DNA of 64,000 nt from Jonesia quinghaiensis DSM 15701 (GCF_000423205.1 NZ_AUHN01000010.1:1-64000), one strand, 5' to 3'; positions 19,371 to 28,732 are shown, counted from the stretch's first letter. Notes: generated by a model from the letters alone, not told the origin. Translations and numbers: made by a program.

Positions 19371-19925
19371 ATGTCGCAGTCCAGTGCGCCGATGAACAGT
19401 CCTTTTCAGGCGCTGTGTGTCGAGGTTCTTGAGGCGTTGTCTGAGGTGACGCTTGCCGCAGTGATTAGTGCTGAGGGTGAGATGTTGGCTGAGATTGGTG
19501 AGGGGTTCGAGGCGTTAAGGACGCTGGCGTTTAATACTGCCTACGCACAGTTAGTGTCGTTGCAGGAGGAGTTTTCTGCGGCGCATTCAACGGTGGTGTC
19601 GGGGTGTGGGACGGTCCTGGTTGAGATAGTGCGCCATGATTTTGCGTTGGTGTTGTTGGGGTCGGGCACTGTCAATGTGGCGCTTGCTCACCGGGCGCTC
19701 TCTCCGATTATGGCGGATGCTGCGGAGTATATTCCTCCCGTTCCGGGCACTGTGGTCCCGGTTGGGGCACGCCGTGTTGATGCTCCTGAGCAGTCAGTTC
19801 CTGTTGTTGAGCCCGAGCAGGTTGCTTTGGAGGCAACAGATTCTGGGTCGATGCGATCAACGGGGACAACTTTCGCGCAGCAGCGGCGCATCGATATGAT
19901 GCGCTCCACCGCATCAGCGTTGTAG
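19371..19925 (+). CDS. Second roadblock-like protein with a disordered C-terminal tail
   Basis: Of the 184 residues the first 120 or so resemble a roadblock domain (VLEALSEVTLAAVISAEGEML, then FALVLLGSGTVNVALAHRAL). The last 60 residues are low complexity with Pro, Val and Glu and end in a basic helix (FAQQRRIDMMRSTASAL). AGGAGCTGTA precedes the ATG. The gene follows the first roadblock gene in the same direction, and probably in the same transcript. It might partner the first protein; no GTPase or histidine kinase is next to them. Confidence 0.5.
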   Translation: MSQSSAPMNSPFQALCVEVLEALSEVTLAAVISAEGEMLAEIGEGFEALRTLAFNTAYAQLVSLQEEFSAAHSTVVSGCGTVLVEIVRHDFALVLLGSGTVNVALAHRALSPIMADAAEYIPPVPGTVVPVGARRVDAPEQSVPVVEPEQVALEATDSGSMRSTGTTFAQQRRIDMMRSTASAL

Positions 19926-20015
19926 CGTGTGTTTTGTTCTCCTTTGTGGGGCCGTAAGCACTGTTGGTGCAGGGGCACCGGTGAGCCTATCAGCGCAGCC
20001 GCCTAGAATGGGGGC

Positions 20016-20888
20016 ATGTCTGCTCAGCGAACCACGTTTGAGCCGCTCGTTCCGGGGACTGTGACCCCGCGGCGGACGGTTCCCCCGCACATTGCCCGTC
20101 CAGAGTATGTTGGCAAGCCCGGCCCCACTCCTTTCACTGGATCAAACATTCCCACACCCGAGGTGTTGGACAATATTCGGGTGGCTTCACGGATAGCTGC
20201 CCAAGCGTTGCAAGAGGTTGGGCGGGCTATCCGTCCCGGAATAACCACCGATGAGTTAGACGTCATTGGGCATGAGTTTGTTCTTGACCACAACGCCTAC
20301 CCGTCAACGTTGGGGTACCGCGGGTTCCCTAAGTCGTTGTGCACGTCACTGAATGAGGTCATTTGCCACGGCATTCCGGACAGCACTGTGCTGGTGGACG
20401 GGGACATTGTCAATGTTGATATCACTGCGTTCATTCATGGTGTGCATGGGGACAATAACGCCACGTTTACTGTTGGGGAGGTCGATGAGGAGTCGGCGCT
20501 GCTTGTTGAACGGACCCGCGAGGCGTTAAACCGTGGCATTAAAGCTGTCAAACCTGGGCGTGAGGTCAACGTTATTGGCCGGGTTATCGAGAAGTATGCT
20601 GCCCGGTTTGGTTATGGTTCGGTGCGCGACTATACGGGGCATGGTGTTGGGGAAGCTTTCCACACTGGTTTAGTGATCCCCCACTACGATTCTGCTCCAA
20701 TGTTTGACACGGTCATGGAGCCGGGCATGGTCTTCACCATTGAGCCGATGCTTACTGTGGGTGGCATCGAGGCTGATATCTGGGATGATGACTGGACTGT
20801 GGTCACCACGGATCGTAAGCGAACCGCCCAGTTTGAACACACATTGGTCGTCACTGAGGACGGCGCGGAGGTACTGACACTGCCATGA
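20016..20888 (+). CDS. map: Methionine aminopeptidase, type I
   Basis: Map removes the starting methionine from new proteins. The 290-residue protein has an N-terminal extension of about 45 residues (typical for the actinobacterial long form) with a PxxP-like stretch ([13 protein letters not shown]). The pita-bread fold follows, with its metal ligands in [35 protein letters not shown] and [11 protein letters not shown]. The substrate histidine lies in ICHGIPD. The stop overlaps the ppgK start in ATGA, so the two are coupled. Confidence 0.95.
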   Translation: MSAQRTTFEPLVPGTVTPRRTVPPHIARPEYVGKPGPTPFTGSNIPTPEVLDNIRVASRIAAQALQEVGRAIRPGITTDELDVIGHEFVLDHNAYPSTLGYRGFPKSLCTSLNEVICHGIPDSTVLVDGDIVNVDITAFIHGVHGDNNATFTVGEVDEESALLVERTREALNRGIKAVKPGREVNVIGRVIEKYAARFGYGSVRDYTGHGVGEAFHTGLVIPHYDSAPMFDTVMEPGMVFTIEPMLTVGGIEADIWDDDWTVVTTDRKRTAQFEHTLVVTEDGAEVLTLP

Positions 20889-21712
20889 GTAAAGCAACTG
20901 TAGGTTTTGGCATCGACATTGGCGGTAGCGGCATCAAAGGTGCGCCTGTTGATTTGGTCACTGGAGAGTTCACAGCGGAGCGGGTTCGTATTCCCACTCC
21001 TCGTTCCTCTACCCCGCAGGCTGTTGCAGAGGTCATTAAGGACGTGTTCTCTGAGTTCGAGGACCTGCCACATGATATTCCTATCGGGGTGGCGTTCCCT
21101 GGGCCAATTGATCATGGTGTGGTCCGTATGGCAGCTAACCTCGATGATGCGTGGGTTGGTGTCAACATTGAAACCATGTTGGAGGACTTGCTAGGACAGC
21201 GGGTTCACGCGGTCAATGATGCGGACGCTGCTGGGTTTGGTGAAGCCACTTTTGGTGCGGCACGCAATGAAACTGGTGTCATCTTTTTGGCAACGCTTGG
21301 CACTGGTATTGGGTCAGCTCTCATTGTTGAGGGCCACCTGGTGCCAAACACCGAGTTTGGGCACTTAGAAATTGATGGCTTTGATGCGGAGTCGCGGGCA
21401 GCGGAATCTGCTCGGGCTCGTGAAGATCTTGATTGGGAGCAGTGGGCTGAGCGGTTGCAACGGTATTTCTCTCACGTGGAGATGTTGCTTTCCCCGGACC
21501 TGTTTGTCATTGGCGGTGGGGTCTCTAAGCACCATGAGAACTTTCTACCGCTCTTGGAGATGCGTGCACCGATCATTCCAGCGCAGTTGTTCAATGCCGC
21601 TGGTATTGCTGGCGCTGCAGCGTTTGCCGCTGACCGCGACCGCTATGAACGCAAGATCGCGAAGCGGGAGAAGGAACAGCTGAAGAAAGAGAAGAAGAAA
21701 AGCAAGAGTTAA
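20885..21712 (+). CDS. ppgK: Polyphosphate glucokinase
   Basis: PpgK phosphorylates glucose using inorganic polyphosphate or ATP, a trait of actinobacteria. The 275-residue protein is a ROK-type kinase with the phosphate motif [15 protein letters not shown] (residues 9-23), the catalytic aspartate in [25 protein letters not shown] and EFGHLEIDG. The tail is very lysine-rich (KKEKKKSKS). The ATG overlaps the map stop. A perfect 14-bp hairpin follows the stop. Confidence 0.93.
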   Translation: MSKATVGFGIDIGGSGIKGAPVDLVTGEFTAERVRIPTPRSSTPQAVAEVIKDVFSEFEDLPHDIPIGVAFPGPIDHGVVRMAANLDDAWVGVNIETMLEDLLGQRVHAVNDADAAGFGEATFGAARNETGVIFLATLGTGIGSALIVEGHLVPNTEFGHLEIDGFDAESRAAESARAREDLDWEQWAERLQRYFSHVEMLLSPDLFVIGGGVSKHHENFLPLLEMRAPIIPAQLFNAAGIAGAAAFAADRDRYERKIAKREKEQLKKEKKKSKS

Positions 21713-21731
21713 GTGCTCTTGGTATGCAACG

Positions 21732-21767
21732 CACGATGCCCGCGGCCTGGACTCCGCGGGCATCGTG
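21732..21767. terminator. Hairpin after ppgK
   Basis: A perfect 14-bp stem (21732-21745 with 21754-21767) and an eight-base loop sit between convergent ppgK and the STAS-like gene. Confidence 0.75.
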
Positions 21768-21781
21768 TATTGCGTGGTCGC

Positions 21782-22102
21782 TTACGCAGCGACGAGCGGT
21801 GACGGTAGTTCTGGCTGGTTTTCCGTCACTATTGTTACGGGAATACCAGCCTCATCACAGGCGTATCGAGTGGCGTTCACGAAGGACACCGCTACGGGGT
21901 TCCTCACGTCAACGCACGACACGTCAATCGTGACCGGGTAGGCCGCGAAGAGAACGGCTGCCAACACGCTACTGGCTTGATCCCGCGCGGTGATATCAAT
22001 CGGATCATGAAGAGTGATGATGCTGCAGCCTGCTACCACAGCATAGGCAATTGCAGGTGTGTCAGTGTTACATGACGCCATCCCACGCGTAGCCATACTC
22101 AT
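21782..22102 (-). CDS. Small STAS-like protein
   Basis: The 106-residue protein resembles a STAS (anti-sigma factor antagonist) fold: strand, helix and strand in PIDITARDQASSVLAAVLFAAYP, then VTIDVSCVDVRNPVAVSF, which sits where the phosphorylatable serine usually lies, and a final PVTIVTE strand. It is short for the family, and I cannot point to a clear phosphosite. ATP-binding partners (anti-sigma kinases) are not in the neighbourhood. The start could be any of the clustered methionines near 22080-22102. Confidence 0.45.
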   Translation of the reverse strand: MSMATRGMASCNTDTPAIAYAVVAGCSIITLHDPIDITARDQASSVLAAVLFAAYPVTIDVSCVDVRNPVAVSFVNATRYACDEAGIPVTIVTENQPELPSPLVAA

Positions 22103-22329
22103 TCTTTACTCTCCGATCACACCTGCGGGATCAAGACATGTTTAACCCTATTAACGGTAAAGCAATTTTGCAATAGCTTTACCCGGCGTGTTGCGCCGTT
22201 CATCTTGCCTGTGTCTGGCGGAACCGCGGGGTTACAGGGCGATGCGAACTAATTTTTTGTGTACCGAGGGGAGAAGTAACCATCCGTTGACGAATGTGTT
22301 GGCCCGCGCGAGGTAAAGGACGGTGCAGC

Positions 22330-22521
22330 TCACACGCCTTCTGGGGTTAACGGCCTGTGCCGCGCTTTTTCTCCCGTGCCACCAGGCGGCCCATACACGA
22401 GCTCACACAGTTCACGGGTTGACCGACGCGCCGCTCGCGTACAGAACATCAAGAGCCAGTAAAACGCCACAGTGAGGGCGACGATGCCACCCACCGTGGT
22501 GAGCACAGCGATCCATGTCAT
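22330..22521 (-). CDS. Small single-pass membrane protein
   Basis: The 63-residue protein has one long hydrophobic segment (WIAVLTTVGGIVALTVAF, continuing to about residue 28), then a basic and hydrophilic tail. GAGGCGG lies just upstream of the ATG at 22521. I do not recognise the family. The 227-base stretch upstream of 22330 (22103-22329) has no supported gene. Confidence 0.5.
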   Translation of the reverse strand: MTWIAVLTTVGGIVALTVAFYWLLMFCTRAARRSTRELCELVYGPPGGTGEKARHRPLTPEGV

Positions 22522-22626
22522 GGCCGCCTCGCTTCTATGCCGTGCGCCCGCGCGCTAGATACCTTGGGTGAAGGTTAGATCCATAGTGTTCACACGGTCA
22601 ATGCCTCTAACAAGTCTGGGCATGAC

Positions 22627-22658
22627 AGTGGCCTTGGGTCGCGCATCCCAAGGCCACT
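22627..22658 (+). terminator. Orphan intrinsic terminator
   Basis: A perfect 12-bp stem (22627-22638 with 22647-22658) with an eight-base loop is followed by ATTTTCT. It reads on the plus strand, yet no plus-strand gene ends here; the flanking genes are on the minus strand. It may end a small RNA that starts somewhere after 22520. Confidence 0.5.
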
Positions 22659-22792
22659 ATTTTCTCTATGTCAGGAACGTCAACAGACTTACACCGTTGA
22701 AAAAAACTTTTTTCACCGGTGCGAAGACAGACAGCTACTGGACACCCACATTGGGCCTGTTGTGGCTGCTAGCACGTGAAAAGTTGCCGCAG

Positions 22793-23107
22793 TTATGCCC
22801 CTGAAAATACTGAGTTCAGTTGGATCAGCCCGATGATGTTGAGGATGATTCCAAAGACAAAAAGAATCAGAGTGAGCCAACCGATGATGGTCCATGGCAG
22901 CAGCATGGTGGAGATCTTACTTAAGCGCCGGTTGCGGGACCGTTCCTGAGCAAGAAGCTCAACAAACCCTTGCCGCAGTATTTCATTGTGGTGCGCCTCA
23001 GGTGAGTATTGCCCTGGCTGCTGGTACTGACTATTCGCTGGGAACTGCCCGGTGGCATCTGTTGGCGGTTGCCCATACTGGGTGTGTTGTTGCTCTGGGA
23101 AACTCAC
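22793..23107 (-). CDS. Membrane protein with a Gln/Pro-rich N-terminus
   Basis: I chose the GTG at 23107 because GGAGAGAACC sits directly upstream; the frame extends to 23131. The 104-residue protein has a Gln, Tyr and Pro-rich N-terminal third, a charged helix with two Arg clusters (LLAQERSRNRRLSKIS), and one or two membrane segments (WTIIGWLTLILFVFGIILNI). The family is not recognised. The next gene upstream on the same strand is also a membrane protein. Confidence 0.6.
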   Translation of the reverse strand: MSFPEQQHTQYGQPPTDATGQFPANSQYQQPGQYSPEAHHNEILRQGFVELLAQERSRNRRLSKISTMLLPWTIIGWLTLILFVFGIILNIIGLIQLNSVFSGA

Positions 23108-23191
23108 GGTTCTCTCCTCGCTGCACGGCACTCGTGCCGCAAGCGTAGGTGAGTAGTCCCCATGCGCGGTGGGAGGCGTGCCCGTGCACTC

Positions 23192-23608
23192 CTAGACTTC
23201 ATCCCCCGCGGACTTTTCCCCCACTAAGTTCAAATCCACGGTGTCTGCTGCAACGTCGCCCGGTACTGCTGGTGAGACGGAAGATGGGTTCAGAGCACGC
23301 AGCAGAGAAACCTGAAGTTCGAGCTGACGCTCCGCGATTTCTAGTTCATACACAGCCCGTTGTTTCTTGCCCGAAAGGGCGTAACACTGAAGAATCACAG
23401 CAACGGCAATGACAAACATGGCTAACACGATTACCCCCGAGACAGATGTTGAGTACTCATCGTAATAAAACGGATCGTAGTCGTTTGCCACCCGCCAATG
23501 GTAAGTCCAAGCAGCCCATAGAAGAAAAAGCGCACCAAAAGTACCTGTAATGAGTGCGGCAATCTGATACCCGTACCCGCGATGGCGAGCATTATCGTTA
23601 AGAGTCAC
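23192..23608 (-). CDS. Two-helix membrane protein
   Basis: The 138-residue protein has transmembrane segments at about residues 13-35 and 57-76, separated by an aromatic loop (DYDPFYYDEYSTS). A helix rich in Glu and Gln and an acidic tail follow. No family is recognised. The GTG at 23608 lacks a clear ribosome site. The gene lies just downstream of rnpB, so part of its transcription may come from that promoter if the rnpB terminator leaks. Confidence 0.55.
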   Translation of the reverse strand: MTLNDNARHRGYGYQIAALITGTFGALFLLWAAWTYHWRVANDYDPFYYDEYSTSVSGVIVLAMFVIAVAVILQCYALSGKKQRAVYELEIAERQLELQVSLLRALNPSSVSPAVPGDVAADTVDLNLVGEKSAGDEV

Positions 23609-23648
23609 ACGGTATATGTATCACGGCTTAGGCTGAGAAAAGTTAAAA

Positions 23649-24022
23649 GCGGATGAGATGACCGATACGCCGGGTTCTGTGTCCAGCGCTGATCACTCAA
23701 TGCTGGGTGACGGCCATCCATCTAGGCCATACGTTGCCGCATGGCTCAAGCAGCCTACCCGGACGCTCAGCGAGCAGCTTCACTGCGCCCTGTCTGGCCT
23801 TGCTCCAGGTGGGGTTTACCGAGCCACGCCAGTCACCTGGCATGCTGGTGGTCTCTTACACCACCGTTTCACCCTTACCCACACGAAGTGGGCGGTCTAT
23901 TTTCTGTGGCACTTTCCCGCAGGTCACCCTGGGTGGGTGTTACCCACCACCTTGCTCTGTGGAGCCCGGACGTTCCTCGGGGACGCAATGCGTCCACGCG
24001 GCCGTCTAGCCATCTCATCCGC
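23649..24022 (-). ncRNA. rnpB: RNase P RNA, bacterial type A
   Basis: Read on the minus strand, the 5' end GCGGATGAGATG (24022-24011) pairs with the 3' end CATCTCATCCGC (23660-23649) to form helix P1. The universal block GAGGAACGTCCGGGCT lies at 23978-23963. The matching conserved block near the 3' end reads ACAGAACCCGGC, as in the CR-V region. The length of 374 bases fits a high-GC type A RNA. TTTTAACTTTTC follows the 3' end and serves as terminator. A possible -10 element TACTCT lies at 24034-24029. The RNA matures the 5' ends of tRNAs. The open frames on the opposite strand of this stretch are accidental. Confidence 0.93.
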
Positions 24023-24156
24023 TCCCCCAGAGTACTGTGTCCGCCGATGCCCGCGCATCGGCCAGCTTGTGAGTTCCATTACCTGGGGCACGGTTTTCGC
24101 AGGTGAGCGCTTGAACTCACCCACCAACCCGCCCTAGTGGGCGGTATTGTGTCAGG

Positions 24157-24933
24157 GTGTTGATCCTGCTCCCACCCTCCGAAGGTAAAACCCCAGCAAC
24201 CACTGGCGCACCCGTTGATGTTGACGCTTTAAGCAACCCCAGCCTCACATCAGCCCGTCAACGGGTCATGAAAGAACTTCAGCGAGTCAGCGCCCAACCA
24301 GACGCATTAACTGTGCTGAGTGTTGGGGCGAGCATTGCCCCCGAGGTGGAACGCAACATCACACTCGATCAGCAACCAGCCGCACCGGCGTCTTCGATAT
24401 ATAGCGGGGTGCTCTACGCCGCCGCTCACCTGGGTGAACTGAATGGTGAGGCAGCCATGCGAGCACAAAATTGTGTTGTTACCGTTTCCGCTTTGTGGGG
24501 TGCCGTCTCCCCCACCGATGCTATTCCCGCCTACCGGTTATCCATGAACACCAACCTTGGGGATCTTGGGCGCCTCAGCACGCTATGGCGCAAAGAGTTG
24601 GATGCCGTCTTGGCACCACGAGCCACAGGTGATGTTGTGGTCGATTGCCGGTCATCAAGTTACATCGCCGCATGGAAGCCCGCAGCAACGCTGCCCACCG
24701 AATGGGTCAGCGTCAAAGTGCTACGTGACGTCAACGGGAAACGCAGCGTCGTCTCCCACAACGCGAAACACGCCCGTGGGGTCCTCACCCACCATCTGTT
24801 AACCCGTAACGGTGAGGAACCACGTACTGCACAGGCTCTGGCACAGGCAGCGCGTGAGTGTGACCACTTCCTTGAGGTCACACTGCACGACGGCCCGAAA
24901 AACACGGCAACCTTAGAGTTAGTCGTCGCCTAG
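24157..24933 (+). CDS. yaaA: YaaA/DUF328 family protein (peroxide stress response)
   Basis: The 258-residue protein starts with the YaaA signature ILLPPSEGKTPA. Further family blocks are IYSGVLYAA, SALWGAVSPTDAIPAYRLSMNTNLG, and RDVNGKRSVVSHNAKHARG. YaaA binds DNA and limits iron-dependent damage during peroxide stress in E. coli; that role in this organism is by analogy. The start is GTG at 24157, though the TTG right after it is possible. It is divergent from rnpB and converges on the zinc-ribbon gene. Confidence 0.88.
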   Translation: MLILLPPSEGKTPATTGAPVDVDALSNPSLTSARQRVMKELQRVSAQPDALTVLSVGASIAPEVERNITLDQQPAAPASSIYSGVLYAAAHLGELNGEAAMRAQNCVVTVSALWGAVSPTDAIPAYRLSMNTNLGDLGRLSTLWRKELDAVLAPRATGDVVVDCRSSSYIAAWKPAATLPTEWVSVKVLRDVNGKRSVVSHNAKHARGVLTHHLLTRNGEEPRTAQALAQAARECDHFLEVTLHDGPKNTATLELVVA

Positions 24934-25002
24934 TAACCCGCCCCACACAGGGCAACGCCGCTCAGCGACCGTGTACGTGCTGTGTACACCCCACCGGGGA
25001 AA

Positions 25003-25734
25003 CTACGCCACGCGAACGAGGATTCGCCCGCACTCCTCGCAGCGCACTACCGTTTCAGCTGACGCTGAACGGATCTCAGCTAGGTCGCTTGGGTTAAGGT
25101 CCAAGCGGCACCCACCACACTGGTTGCCCTGCAATTCAGCAGCACCCAACCCACCACGGTTTGCCCGGATTTTCTCGTACAAAGCCACCAGTGGGGCATC
25201 GATCGCTCCGGCAATAGCCTCACGGCGTGCCAAAACGTCAGCGAGGTCAGCATCGATTTGTTGCCACTGTGCGTCACGGTCTTTCTCCGCAGCAGCCAAC
25301 GCGTCCACCATTTGCTGGTTTGCCGCCTCGACTTTTGCCAAAGCATCCTGGTGTGCCTCAAGGCGCTCCATCACGTCAAGCTGAATCTCTTCTAAGTCGC
25401 CTTGACGCTTCGTGAGTGTCTGGATTTCGTGAAGCAGGGCCTGCGCATCCTTCGCGCTTACCGCTCCAGAGTCCAAACGCTGTTGATCACGCGCAGTGCG
25501 GGTAGCGACCTGCGTGACGTCGTCCTCCGCTTTTGTCAGTTCACGCGTTAGATCAGCAGCACGGGTCCGTGACTCAACGAGCGCTGCAGAAAGATCGTGA
25601 ATACGCGCCGTGATGTCAGTAATGGTTTGCAACACCTCAATGGTGGTGCGTTTGTGGCGAAGCTGGTTGACGGTCAGGTCAAGGGCTTGCAGGTCCAGGA
25701 GACGGCGTTGATCGGCGACTGGTGCTTGTGGCAT
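25003..25734 (-). CDS. Coiled-coil protein with a C4 zinc ribbon (COG1579 type)
   Basis: The 243 residues form a long N-terminal coiled coil (about residues 10-180) and a C-terminal zinc ribbon with the pairs CGGC and CEEC about 25 residues apart. This matches the COG1579 family, a conserved actinobacterial protein with no settled function. The gene follows the Nif3-like gene on the same strand, a linkage seen in many actinobacteria. The last residues (GRILVRVA) end at the stop. Confidence 0.88.
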   Translation of the reverse strand: MPQAPVADQRRLLDLQALDLTVNQLRHKRTTIEVLQTITDITARIHDLSAALVESRTRAADLTRELTKAEDDVTQVATRTARDQQRLDSGAVSAKDAQALLHEIQTLTKRQGDLEEIQLDVMERLEAHQDALAKVEAANQQMVDALAAAEKDRDAQWQQIDADLADVLARREAIAGAIDAPLVALYEKIRANRGGLGAAELQGNQCGGCRLDLNPSDLAEIRSASAETVVRCEECGRILVRVA

Positions 25735-25806
25735 GCGTGTGTCCTTGCTGGTGAGGTAGCAGCTGAGCCGAAGCGTCAGCGTGGGTTGCGAGCTGGTGGG
25801 TGGGTG

Positions 25807-26697
25807 TCAGGCGGTGCCGCCCTTGGGTTGGACGCGTGCAGTCCACGGGTCTGTGCGCAACGTGGAAACCCACGTGTCCATGCTATATCCCCGTTGCTCC
25901 ATGGCGGTCTTCACGGCGCTGGCTGCCACTGGCAGCCAGGGCCACTCTGAGGCGTAGTGCGCCGTGTCAATCAGGTACGGAGTTTGCCCGATGCCCGCCG
26001 CCGTTGCGCTCCGGTGGTGCGCTGCTTCCCGGGCATCAAGCGCATCGTGATGCTTGAAGTCTGAAGTGATGTACACGTCAGGGTTAGCGTTCACCGCAGC
26101 GTCAAGCAAAGATGCACCGGACCCGCCAAGAACAGCGACAGTGGAAACCCGCGCACCCAAATCACCAGCAACCCGCACCCCTTGGGCTGTTACCGGAATA
26201 GCATCAGCGAGGCGCTGTGCAAGATCCCGCAACGACAAGGAATGCTCAAGTTTCCCCACTCGACCCAACCCACACGTTGGGTCCTGGGAGTCAGGGACAA
26301 GCGGTGTGGTGTCTTGTAACCCAATAAGGTCAGCCAAGGCGTCATTGACGCCACCCTGGGCGGAATCAGCGTTGGTGTGCGCGGTATACAGCGCACACCC
26401 ACCAGCAATAAGTTGGTGAATGATGTGCCCACGGTCTGTGTCCGTGGACACCGAATGCACCGCAGAGAACAAGAATGGGTGGTGCGTCACAATCAGGTCA
26501 GCACCCCAGTCCAACGCCTCGGTAATTGTCGCGTACGTGGCGTCCACCGCGAAGCAGATGCGCCGCACCGGGGCTGAGCGATCCCCCACCGCCAAACCGA
26601 CGTGATCCCAGTCCTCAGCGAGGCGTATTGGGTAAAGATCTTCAAGGACTTCAATGACCTGGCCAAGGGTGGCGTCGCTCTGGTTACCGCTATTCAT
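25807..26697 (-). CDS. Nif3-like dinuclear metal-centre hexameric protein
   Basis: The 296-residue protein has the conserved histidines and acid residues of the Nif3/YbgI/YqfO family: THHPFLF (about residue 70), AHTNADSA (about 110), and a C-terminal DTAHYASEWPW in which His and Glu complete the two-metal site. It has the short form without the inserted middle domain. Proposed roles include GTP cyclohydrolase-like activity, but none is certain. It forms a pair with the zinc-ribbon gene, 72 bases downstream. Confidence 0.9.
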   Translation of the reverse strand: MNSGNQSDATLGQVIEVLEDLYPIRLAEDWDHVGLAVGDRSAPVRRICFAVDATYATITEALDWGADLIVTHHPFLFSAVHSVSTDTDRGHIIHQLIAGGCALYTAHTNADSAQGGVNDALADLIGLQDTTPLVPDSQDPTCGLGRVGKLEHSLSLRDLAQRLADAIPVTAQGVRVAGDLGARVSTVAVLGGSGASLLDAAVNANPDVYITSDFKHHDALDAREAAHHRSATAAGIGQTPYLIDTAHYASEWPWLPVAASAVKTAMEQRGYSMDTWVSTLRTDPWTARVQPKGGTA

Positions 26698-26830
26698 GCC
26701 CCCAGCCTATCCGTGCGCCAGCTGTGGCGCGCATTACTCCACGCCGGTTAGGTATTCGCGGCAGATTCCATGTAGAGTTTTCTTCGTTGTCAGGCGCGGT
26801 TTCCTGCAGGTCAGGTAACCCGGTTGATGC

Positions 26831-26907
26831 GGGCCTATAGCTCAGTTGGCTAGAGCGCCACGTTTACACCGTGGATGTCGGGGGTTCGAGTCCCTCTGGG
26901 CCCACCA
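26831..26907 (+). tRNA. tRNA-Val (anticodon TAC)
   Basis: The sequence folds as a full cloverleaf: acceptor GGGCCTA with TGGGCCC (26897-26903, one G-U pair), D stem GCTC/GAGC, anticodon stem CCACG/CGTGG with loop TTTACAC, T arm with TTCGAGT, discriminator A and an encoded CCA (26905-26907). The anticodon TAC reads valine codons. The gene lost its natural downstream sequence to an insertion whose left attachment site overlaps its 3' end; it stays intact because the site restores the last bases. Confidence 0.96.
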
Positions 26908-28552
26908 GAAGGTCGTTGTTCAAACCGGCGACATTACCGGTTTGAGGCCTCGACTCAGCGGCTCGCCCCTCGTGGCGGGCCGCTATCGTCTGCACTTCGG
27001 GGTCGAAGAACGCGTTGAACGGTTCCCCTGGTTCACCGATGACGGTGCCCTCCTCGCTGAGGTAGAGCTTGTCGAAGAATGCCTGGTTGGCGATGCGCCG
27101 CAGTGAGTCATCGATGCTCATGTACAACTTGTAGCAGTCTCTGCCCAGTGCGAGGCAGTCGTCCAGGTGGGCGCTTGCCAGTTCGTACTCCATGTCACCG
27201 GCTTCGATCTGTGCTTCGAGGAACGCGAGTCGTCTGCCGATGCGATCCTGCTCCGACTTGAGGAGATCGAGCGGCACCGCTCCTGCATAGTGGGCTTGCA
27301 GAAGTTTTGAACGTTCGGCTTGTAGGTCGTCTCGTTCGAGCACGTGTGCGTTGCGTTCTTGCTTCACGGTGGCGTGGAGCTGTGAGAATTGCGCCGTGAT
27401 GAGGCTTCGCAATGCCTGGATGGTGTGGTCAGGGATTTGGATGCGCCGGTAGTAGTCTTCGACCGCGGCTTCAACGTCAGGCACATACATTGCTTTGCGT
27501 TCACAGTTGGTGCGTTTGGCGTGACGTCCGGCACAGATGAAGTACGGATAGATGACGCCACGGCGGCTCTTGGCGTTGGTGACCATGAGTCGGGAGCCGC
27601 ACTCACCGCAGAAGACGGTGCCTTTAAGGTAGTGATCGTGGGTTTGGGTTTTCTCGCCGGATACTTGTTTTGCGCCGAGCACTGCTTGGACTCGGTACCA
27701 GACTTCGGGGCCGACGAGTGGTTCGTGGATGCCGTCATAGGTGGCACCCCGAAACGACACGCTGCCCTTGTAGTACGGGTTGGAGAGCATTTTCTGCACC
27801 GTCGATAGCGCGGGTGGCCGTGCTGGTCGTTTCGGTGTGGGCGGTGTGGTGAGGCCACGGTCGATGAGGGCTTCGCGGAGCATTGCAGTTGAGTAGTTGC
27901 CCGTCGCGTATGCCTCGAACGCCCACTTCACGATCTCCGCACGCGTGGGGTCAGGTTCAACGATGCGTAGCTCGCGGCCAAGTTCATCGCGCATGGTCAC
28001 GTTGAGATACCCAATTGGCGCTTTTCCGTTGGTGCCACCTGTCATCGCTTTTTGGCTCATGCCCTTAGAGACTTCGTTGGCGAGGTTGCGGGAGTAGAAC
28101 TCGGCGATGGTGGACATGATGCCGTGGAGCAGCATGCCCGAGGGAGTCTCGTCAATGTTCTCTGTTGCCGAGACCAGCATGACCCCGGCGTCTTTGAGCG
28201 CGACATGGATCGCGACGTCATCGGCTCGGTTACGGGCCAGTCGGTCAACCTTGTGCACGATGCAGTAGGCCACATGGTTGGTTTTGACGTACTCGATCAT
28301 GCGCATGAGTTCCGGGCGGTCGGCCTTCCGGGCAGACTCCCCGGCGTCGACGAACTCTTCGACCACGATCGCCCCGAGGTCTCGGGCTTTGCGCAGATTC
28401 GCTTCGCGTTGAGCGGGAATAGAGAAGCCTTCGTCACGACCTCCGCGTTCAGCTTGCTCTTTCGTGGATACGCGCAGGTATGAGACTGCGATGGCGGTGG
28501 TTGCACCGAGGTGTGTGAAGTCGGTGGCGGTAGATTGCTGTGTGGTGCTCAC
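26864..28552 (-). CDS. Large serine recombinase (integrase) with tRNA-encoded C-terminus
   Basis: The 562-residue protein starts at GTG 28552, with GAGGAAAC upstream; the frame extends back to 28708 without a better start. The catalytic serine lies in SYLRVSTKEQ. The resolvase domain (about 22-175), recombinase domain and a zinc ribbon (CGECGSRL ... CAGRHAKRTNC) follow, then a coiled coil (about 400-480). The frame runs through the attachment core (codons V550 and G551 at 26905-26900) and ends inside tRNA-Val with GPEGLEPPTSTV, a tail encoded by the tRNA antisense strand. In an excised circle this frame would continue without a stop into the HTH gene now at the far end, giving about 705 residues. 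The enzyme probably integrates and excises the element. Confidence 0.93.
   Translation of the reverse strand: MSTTQQSTATDFTHLGATTAIAVSYLRVSTKEQAERGGRDEGFSIPAQREANLRKARDLGAIVVEEFVDAGESARKADRPELMRMIEYVKTNHVAYCIVHKVDRLARNRADDVAIHVALKDAGVMLVSATENIDETPSGMLLHGIMSTIAEFYSRNLANEVSKGMSQKAMTGGTNGKAPIGYLNVTMRDELGRELRIVEPDPTRAEIVKWAFEAYATGNYSTAMLREALIDRGLTTPPTPKRPARPPALSTVQKMLSNPYYKGSVSFRGATYDGIHEPLVGPEVWYRVQAVLGAKQVSGEKTQTHDHYLKGTVFCGECGSRLMVTNAKSRRGVIYPYFICAGRHAKRTNCERKAMYVPDVEAAVEDYYRRIQIPDHTIQALRSLITAQFSQLHATVKQERNAHVLERDDLQAERSKLLQAHYAGAVPLDLLKSEQDRIGRRLAFLEAQIEAGDMEYELASAHLDDCLALGRDCYKLYMSIDDSLRRIANQAFFDKLYLSEEGTVIGEPGEPFNAFFDPEVQTIAARHEGRAAESRPQTGNVAGLNNDLLVGPEGLEPPTSTV
26899..26910 (+). other. Left attachment site attL of unit A
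   Basis: The 12 bases GGCCCACCAGAA, covering the tRNA 3' end and three bases beyond it, recur at 47943-47954. An element-side arm with TTGTTCAAACC (26916-26926) starts 10 bases after the GGCCCAC core. The arm is the mirror of TTCTCAAACC at the right end, as expected for a serine-integrase attP. Confidence 0.8.
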
Positions 28553-28732
28553 GGGTTGTGTTTCCTCTCCCCATAGGTGGGGCCAACACGAGCAGCCTCT
28601 ACCGCTCGTGCGGTGCGACTCGTAAAAGGAAACATGACCTGGACGACTCTCAGCGGAGCCAGCCAGGTAAGCCACGATGGGCCAAACAGGACTGCGCACC
28701 GCGGCCAAGCCGATGGCCTGACCGCTAGCTTC

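Noticed and set aside
23658-24137. Several long plus-strand frames over the RNase P RNA gene
   Set aside because: They lie on the opposite strand of a clear rnpB with conserved helices and motifs; no ribosome site or family fits.
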